From NCBI RefSeq assembly GCF_000717915.1, contig NZ_JOCX01000007.1:124001-188000 (forward strand): a stretch of 64,000 nucleotides of DNA. The letters are read 5' to 3'. The position numbers and the translations under genes were made by a program. Position 1 is the stretch's first letter. Every line of letters begins with the position of its first letter. Below, in pieces: positions 60,380 through 64,000 of this stretch. The notes under the pieces were generated by a model. That model was not told the origin of the DNA and did not search any database. It worked only from the letters and a program-made list of their open reading frames with translations. The DNA is from Streptomyces sp. NRRL S-244. GTDB lineage: Bacteria; Actinomycetota; Actinomycetes; Streptomycetales; Streptomycetaceae.

Positions 60380-61873
60380 CTAACCGCGGGCGGCGAAGGC
60401 CTTCGTGAAGGCCAGCGGTTCCTGGACTATGGACGAGCACGTCGCGTCGGCGGAGTTCTTCGCGCCGCCCGGGCACTGCTTGTCACGGGCGCCCGACCAC
60501 ATCGCCAGCCAGCCGAGGCCCTTGGAACGGGCGAAGTCCACGAGCTGCTTGGCGTCGTCCACCTTGAAGACCTCACTGGAGACGTCGTTGACCCCGATCA
60601 TCGGCGTCACGGCCACCGCCTTCCACGCCGCCGCGTCGCTCAGGCCCAGTACCCCCTTGATCTGTGCCTGCGTCGCGGTGGCCGCCTGGATGGCGTAGCC
60701 GCCCATGTCGCCGCTGTACGCCGGGCCGTAGTCCATCGCCATGATGTTGACGGCGGACACCGCCACCCCGTTCTGCTTGGCGTTGGCGATCAGGTCGACG
60801 CCCGGCTGCGTGAGCCCCTCCGGCATCACGGGCAGGGTGAACGAGACGTCGAGCCCGGGATGCGACTTCTGGAGCTGCGCGATGGCCTGCGCGCGCCGGG
60901 TGTTCGCCGCCGTGTCGGGCAGGGCCGCGCCCTCGATGTCGAAGTCCACCTTGGTCAGCCGGTACGTGTCCACCACCTTGCCGTATGCGGCGGCGAGTTC
61001 GGCGGGGGAGCCGCACGCCAGGCCCAGCTCGGAGCCGGCCGCACCGCCGAACGACACCCGGACGTCCCCGCCCTTGGCCCGCAGTGCGGAGATCTGCGAG
61101 GCGACCCGGTCGTCCCCGAGGGCCGTGACCCCGCCCCACAGCGGGGAGCAGCCGCCGCCGGAGGTGATGAAGGCCAGGTTGAACTCCTTCACCCCCGTCT
61201 TGGCCGCCGTGTCCAGCAGGTCGAAGGCCGGGTAGAGCGAGGTGTCCACGTAGGGCGCGAACCCGGCCGACGTGGTGCTGCCGCCGCCCGGGGGCACGGT
61301 CGGGGTCACGGTCGGGGTCGGCTTCGACGTCGCCGTCGCAGTCGCCGTGGGTGCGGCCGTCGGCTTGGCGGTGGGCGAGGCGGAAGCCGTCGGCGCGGTG
61401 GTGGGCCGGCCACTCGGGCTGGGCGTCGGCCCGGTGGCCGGTGAGCACTTCTCCTTGTTGATGAGGCACCCGGTGGGACTGCCCGGGTTCCCGCTCGCGT
61501 TGGTCACGAACCCGACGGTGACGGAGGCGCCGACCGCGAGCCCGGCCGTGTCCCACCGGGGCGGCTTGACCGTCACGTGCTGCCCGTTGACGGTGTGTTC
61601 GCCGTTCCAGAGGGAGGCGAGGGAGGTGCCGGCGGGCAGGTCGAACTCGAGGGTCCAGTCCTTGAGCGCTCCGCCGCTGTGGTTGGTGACGACGTACTGC
61701 CCGGTGTAGCCGGTGGTCCAGCTGCTCGCCTTGGTGAAGGTCGCGCCGACCGACGCCGCCTGTGCGGTACCGGTCAGCGCCAGGGCGGTGCCCCCGACGG
61801 CCGCCGCGACGGCCAGCGCCGCGGCCGCCTTCGTCTTGGCACTCGTCGTACGGCGATGGGAATGGCCAGCCAT
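60380..61873 (-). CDS. Secreted GH18 chitinase with CBM2 domain
   Basis: A 497-residue modular chitinase: signal peptide (1-40), CBM2-type binding domain (about 41-145; WTTGYTGQYVVTNHSGGALKDW with exposed Trp residues, and the Cys pair at 136 and 143), a Pro/Thr/Ser linker (about 146-200), and a GH18 barrel. The active-site DxDxE is Asp310-Phe-Asp312-Ile-Glu314. The barrel opens with PYVDTSLYPAFDLL and has MAMDYGPAYSG. It is of the chitinase-like group without the chitin-insertion domain. ATG at 61873 (GCAGG upstream). No DasR-type site is evident upstream. Confidence 0.94.
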   Translation of the reverse strand: MAGHSHRRTTSAKTKAAAALAVAAAVGGTALALTGTAQAASVGATFTKASSWTTGYTGQYVVTNHSGGALKDWTLEFDLPAGTSLASLWNGEHTVNGQHVTVKPPRWDTAGLAVGASVTVGFVTNASGNPGSPTGCLINKEKCSPATGPTPSPSGRPTTAPTASASPTAKPTAAPTATATATSKPTPTVTPTVPPGGGSTTSAGFAPYVDTSLYPAFDLLDTAAKTGVKEFNLAFITSGGGCSPLWGGVTALGDDRVASQISALRAKGGDVRVSFGGAAGSELGLACGSPAELAAAYGKVVDTYRLTKVDFDIEGAALPDTAANTRRAQAIAQLQKSHPGLDVSFTLPVMPEGLTQPGVDLIANAKQNGVAVSAVNIMAMDYGPAYSGDMGGYAIQAATATQAQIKGVLGLSDAAAWKAVAVTPMIGVNDVSSEVFKVDDAKQLVDFARSKGLGWLAMWSGARDKQCPGGAKNSADATCSSIVQEPLAFTKAFAARG

Positions 61874-62072
61874 GAGGACCTGCCTCTGTGCTTGGGGGAT
61901 GAGGTTCGAACAGCACGCTAGCGGCCGCAAAACGGACGAATGTGCGGTTCGGGCCCCGCTCCCGCGTTCTTGAGGCCGCCTTAAGGAACGGATCGGGGAG
62001 GGTTAATGACCACGGAACGGTGGGCGGCCGCGTGGGCGCTCCCAGGCGTGCGCCGCTGCCCCCGCACGTGAC

Positions 62073-62110
62073 TGCCCGGTGGTGTGTATCCAGGTACACA
62101 CCACCGGGCA
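62073..62110 (-). terminator. Strong terminator hairpin after the lipoprotein gene
   Basis: TGCCCGGTGGTGTGTA, loop TCCAGG, TACACACCACCGGGCA: a perfect 16-bp stem, 12 nt downstream of the lipoprotein gene stop on the minus strand, with a G9 run (62111-62119) next to it. Confidence 0.85.
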
Positions 62111-62121
62111 GGGGGGGGGAG

Positions 62122-62658
62122 CTACTGCTTGTTCTTGGCGAGGTCCTCCTGGAAGGCCTTCGCGCATATCGGGCCGGTCTCCGTCGCGATGAACGAGACG
62201 ATCAGCAGGGCGCCCGCCTTGCCCTGGTGGCTCGCCTTCACGCTCCAGCCGCTCTTGTCCAGCGACTTGACGACCGTCGCCGGCTGGTCGACGCTCCGGG
62301 TCTCCTTCCAGCCCCCCTTGGCCAGGGCGGCGATGGTGGCGTCGTAGGACTTCCTGGAGTCGGAGACCTTCTTGCTGTCCGCGGTCCACGAGACCATGCA
62401 GGACTTCAGGTCCGCCGGTACGTCATCGCCGGGCTTCTCCGTGAAACCGGCCGACGTGGCAGCGGCCTCGATCTCCTTCTTCACCGCGGCGGCATCCGTT
62501 GCCCCGCCGCCCGGCGTACCCGCGCCCGCCGCCGGAGCCGACGCCCCGGCCGACGGCGCCTCTGCGCCCTTGTCCTTGTCCGTACCGCCCCCGTTGCCGC
62601 ATCCCGCGGCCAACAGCACCACACCAGCGGCCGCGGCCGCCCACTTCGCCTTGCGCAC
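62122..62658 (-). CDS. Lipoprotein, unknown function
   Basis: A 178-residue lipoprotein: basic N terminus, hydrophobic stretch and the lipobox LLAAGC with Cys20, then a Gly/Ala/Pro linker to about 60. The domain (about 65-178) has VKKEIEAAATSAGFTEKPGDDV, DLKSCMVSWTADSKK and SWSVKASHQGKAG-like SGWSVKASHQGKAGALLIVSFIATETGPICAKAFQ, with two Cys that may pair. Start GTG at 62658. No named family recognised. Confidence 0.85.
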   Translation of the reverse strand: MRKAKWAAAAAGVVLLAAGCGNGGGTDKDKGAEAPSAGASAPAAGAGTPGGGATDAAAVKKEIEAAATSAGFTEKPGDDVPADLKSCMVSWTADSKKVSDSRKSYDATIAALAKGGWKETRSVDQPATVVKSLDKSGWSVKASHQGKAGALLIVSFIATETGPICAKAFQEDLAKNKQ

Positions 62659-62822
62659 TACGCGTCCAATTCACCGTGCACGGAGGCCTGATGCCCCCAC
62701 GATCAAGGAAGCAGTCTGTCACCCCGGCCGTGGACGTAAGACTTTCGTCATCCGGAGATGCTGGCTGCCGGATCCCCGCCCGCATTGAATGTGAGGGAAC
62801 GGAACGACGAAGAGGGGCTGCC

Positions 62823-63404
62823 ATGACGGGGACGACGACGGGCGCGGTGTCGGGGACGGCGCCGGGGACGGGGACGGGCGCGGGGAAGCGTCGGCGTCGC
62901 CCGCTGCTGGCCGGGGTGCTGATCGCGGCCACACTGGTGCTGGGCGCCGGGCTGTACTGGGCCCAGCCGTGGAAGCTCTGGCAGGACTCCACGGTCAACG
63001 AGGCACTCCCCACCGCCTCCACCACCTCCGCCGCCTCCGCCGCGCCGGCACCGCGGACCATTGCCCAGGGCACGCTGATCAGCCACGAGCACAGCACCAC
63101 CGGCACGGCGAAGCTCATCAAGCTGCCCGACGGCTCGCGCACGCTCCGCCTCGAGAACCTCGACACCAGCAGCGGACCCGACCTGCGCGTGTGGCTGACC
63201 GACGCGCCGGTGAAGGAGGGCTCGGACGGCTGGTTCGTCTTCGACGACGGCAAGTACGTGAGCCTGGGCAAGCTCAAGGGCAACAAGGGCGACCAGAACT
63301 ACGAGATCCCGGCCGACGTGAACCTCGCCGACTACTCCAGCGTCACCATCTGGTGCGACCGCTTCAACGTGTCCTTCGGCGCGGCGGCCCTCCAGGCCGG
63401 CTGA
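62823..63404 (+). CDS. DM13-domain membrane-anchored protein
   Basis: A 193-residue protein: a Thr/Gly-rich start, basic GKRRRRP, one membrane anchor (about residues 25-44, LLAGVLIAATLVLGAGLYW), then an Ala/Ser/Thr linker and a DM13 domain (about 80-190; QGTLISHEHSTTGTAKLIKLPDGSRTLRLENLDTSSGPDLRVWLTDA and IWCDRFNVSFGAA). DM13 domains are proposed to carry out cysteine-based electron transfer; the Cys in TIWCDRF is the key residue. The ATG at 62823 has AGAGGGG upstream. Likely extracytoplasmic. The divergent gene is the lipoprotein. Confidence 0.92.
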   Translation: MTGTTTGAVSGTAPGTGTGAGKRRRRPLLAGVLIAATLVLGAGLYWAQPWKLWQDSTVNEALPTASTTSAASAAPAPRTIAQGTLISHEHSTTGTAKLIKLPDGSRTLRLENLDTSSGPDLRVWLTDAPVKEGSDGWFVFDDGKYVSLGKLKGNKGDQNYEIPADVNLADYSSVTIWCDRFNVSFGAAALQAG

Positions 63405-63705
63405 GCCACCACTCGTCTGCCCGACGTGCCGTCACCCGGAGGGCGTGCGGCGGGGGTCAGGGTCGGGGCTATGAGCCCGGGCCCATGCCGACCAGCTCCA
63501 CACCGTCAGCCAGGACGCCCGCGGCACGGCCACCCACCTGGCCGTACTCACCCGCTTCGGAGTCGGCGCCCCCCGGCCTCTGGGCCCTGGGCTTCGAGGC
63601 CCCCGAGCTGTGGCCCACGCTGGCCGAGCAGTCGCAGAAGTGACGATCCGGTCTCGGATGCGGTGGTCACCGTTGCTTCCGCCGCCGGCCGCCCGTTTGG
63701 CGGTC
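63405..63705. other. 301-nt stretch with a likely gene remnant
   Basis: No good gene. The + strand frame beginning at 63475 reads like the C-terminal part of a protein with no start. It may be debris of a degraded gene. I see no terminator or promoter with confidence. Confidence 0.4.
63475..63609 (+). pseudogene. Possible C-terminal gene remnant without start codon
   Basis: This frame is open from 63475 after a TGA (63472-63474) and encodes DQLHTVSQDARGTATHLAV and LTRFGVGAP, well-formed protein-like sequence, but no ATG, GTG or TTG start follows until 63610. It runs in frame into the next gene. I could not name the parent family; a chance open frame is quite possible. Confidence 0.3.
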
Positions 63706-63984
63706 ATGGAAGCAGCTTCTACGCGTCCAGTCGTGTCCCCGGATGTTTCTTTCGCAGAGCTCAACGGCGCGTACTGGATCGACTCCGACTCCTCCCTCCA
63801 CGGTACGGAGGAGTGCGCCCAGTGCGCCCTCCTGCGCGAGGCGGCAACTGGTGAGACCCCGGCCTTACGGGAGGCGGCGGCGGGCGGCGGTATCGGCTGG
63901 GTGCTGACGACGGGACGGCCCTTACTGGTGACCTGCGCGGCGATCACCGTCACCGCCGCGCTCGTCGCCGTGGCGCTGGGCTGA
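63706..63984 (+). CDS. Small single-pass membrane protein with two TTA codons
   Basis: A 92-residue protein: soluble N-terminal part with NGAYWIDSDSSLHGTEECAQCALLREA (a CxxC that could be redox-active or bind metal), then a membrane helix near the C terminus (VTCAAITVTAALVAVAL). It contains TTA codons at 63865-63867 and 63922-63924, the only ones I noticed in the annotated genes, so translation should depend on the bldA tRNA. Start ATG 63706; 63658 is an alternative. No family recognised. Confidence 0.7.
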   Translation: MEAASTRPVVSPDVSFAELNGAYWIDSDSSLHGTEECAQCALLREAATGETPALREAAAGGGIGWVLTTGRPLLVTCAAITVTAALVAVALG

Positions 63985-64000
63985 TGAGTACGGCGGTGCG

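Noticed and set aside
60380..62121. DasR (dre) palindrome or ydaO-type riboswitch upstream of the chitinase
   Set aside because: No TGGTCTAGACCA-like element and no recognisable riboswitch core could be found by eye in the 200 nt upstream, nor before the GH20 or GH2 genes.

Overview
This is a stretch of a high-GC actinomycete chromosome, almost certainly Streptomyces or a close relative. The reasons are the very strong third-position GC bias, the frequent GTG starts (and a few TTG), the near absence of TTA leucine codons, and families such as an RskA-type anti-sigma factor, DUF5133, MptB and exo-beta-D-glucosaminidase. I count 67 protein genes, including one cut by the left edge and one doubtful remnant near the right edge. 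I see no rRNA, tRNA, insertion sequence, phage gene or CRISPR array. The window reads as core-to-accessory chromosome, not as a mobile island.

Layout. 1-3.9 kb: a benzoylformate-decarboxylase-like enzyme (cut at the left edge), a VOC protein and a divergent OhrR/Ohr peroxide pair. 3.9-10.4 kb: a five-gene, translationally coupled lipid-modification operon (FAD oxidoreductase, DUF1365, Cfa-type methyltransferase, DUF1295, hydrolase) divergent from an ECF sigma factor and its membrane anti-sigma factor. The gene set matches the SigK/RskA/UfaA1 locus of Mycobacterium, and both divergent genes carry the same promoter-like motif. 10.4-17.9 kb: XRE-cupin regulator, methyltransferase, phosphoglucomutase, FAD monooxygenase, YedK/HMCES and a secreted esterase. 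18-22.3 kb: a minus-strand run encoding a DUF5133 protein, a secreted mannose-lectin-like protein, a small secreted toxin-like protein overlapping a DUF4288 gene, an MFS carrier and anhydro-MurNAc kinase. 22.4-29.2 kb: EF-hand protein, DoxX, an RTX-like secreted protein, a TetR regulator with twin operators facing a flavin hydroxylase, a VOC protein and MptB. 29.3-36.7 kb: P450, GH20 hexosaminidase, SnoaL-like protein, GT87 membrane mannosyltransferase-like protein and a cytochrome-b/molybdopterin fusion. 36.8-42.8 kb: a methyltransferase-DUF2064-GT2 operon, a two-component system, a secreted protein and a sugar-nucleotide epimerase. 42.9-53.6 kb: MepB-like protein, MscS, GH2 exo-glucosaminidase, methyltransferase, class V aminotransferase, Ig-like secreted protein, ArsR/SRPBCC pair and semialdehyde dehydrogenase. 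53.6-64 kb: PRC barrel, HATPase and STAS regulators, a winged-helix protein behind a 14-nt periodic array, a Tat lipoprotein with an M15-like motif, a GvpU-like protein, SH3 protein, FUSC transporter, VOC protein, GH18 chitinase, lipoprotein, DM13 protein and a TTA-containing small membrane protein.

How the genes work together. Several themes recur. One is degradation or recycling of amino-sugar polymers (GH18, GH20, GH2, AnmK). Another is oxidative or membrane stress (OhrR/Ohr, the SigK lipid operon, DoxX, MscS). A third is local one-target regulation, with regulator and target divergent or overlapping (OhrR, TetR, ArsR). The most unusual items are the mirrored SigK-type promoters, the lectin/toxin-like/DUF4288 module, the 14-nt iteron-like array at 55123-55206, and the two TTA codons in the last gene.
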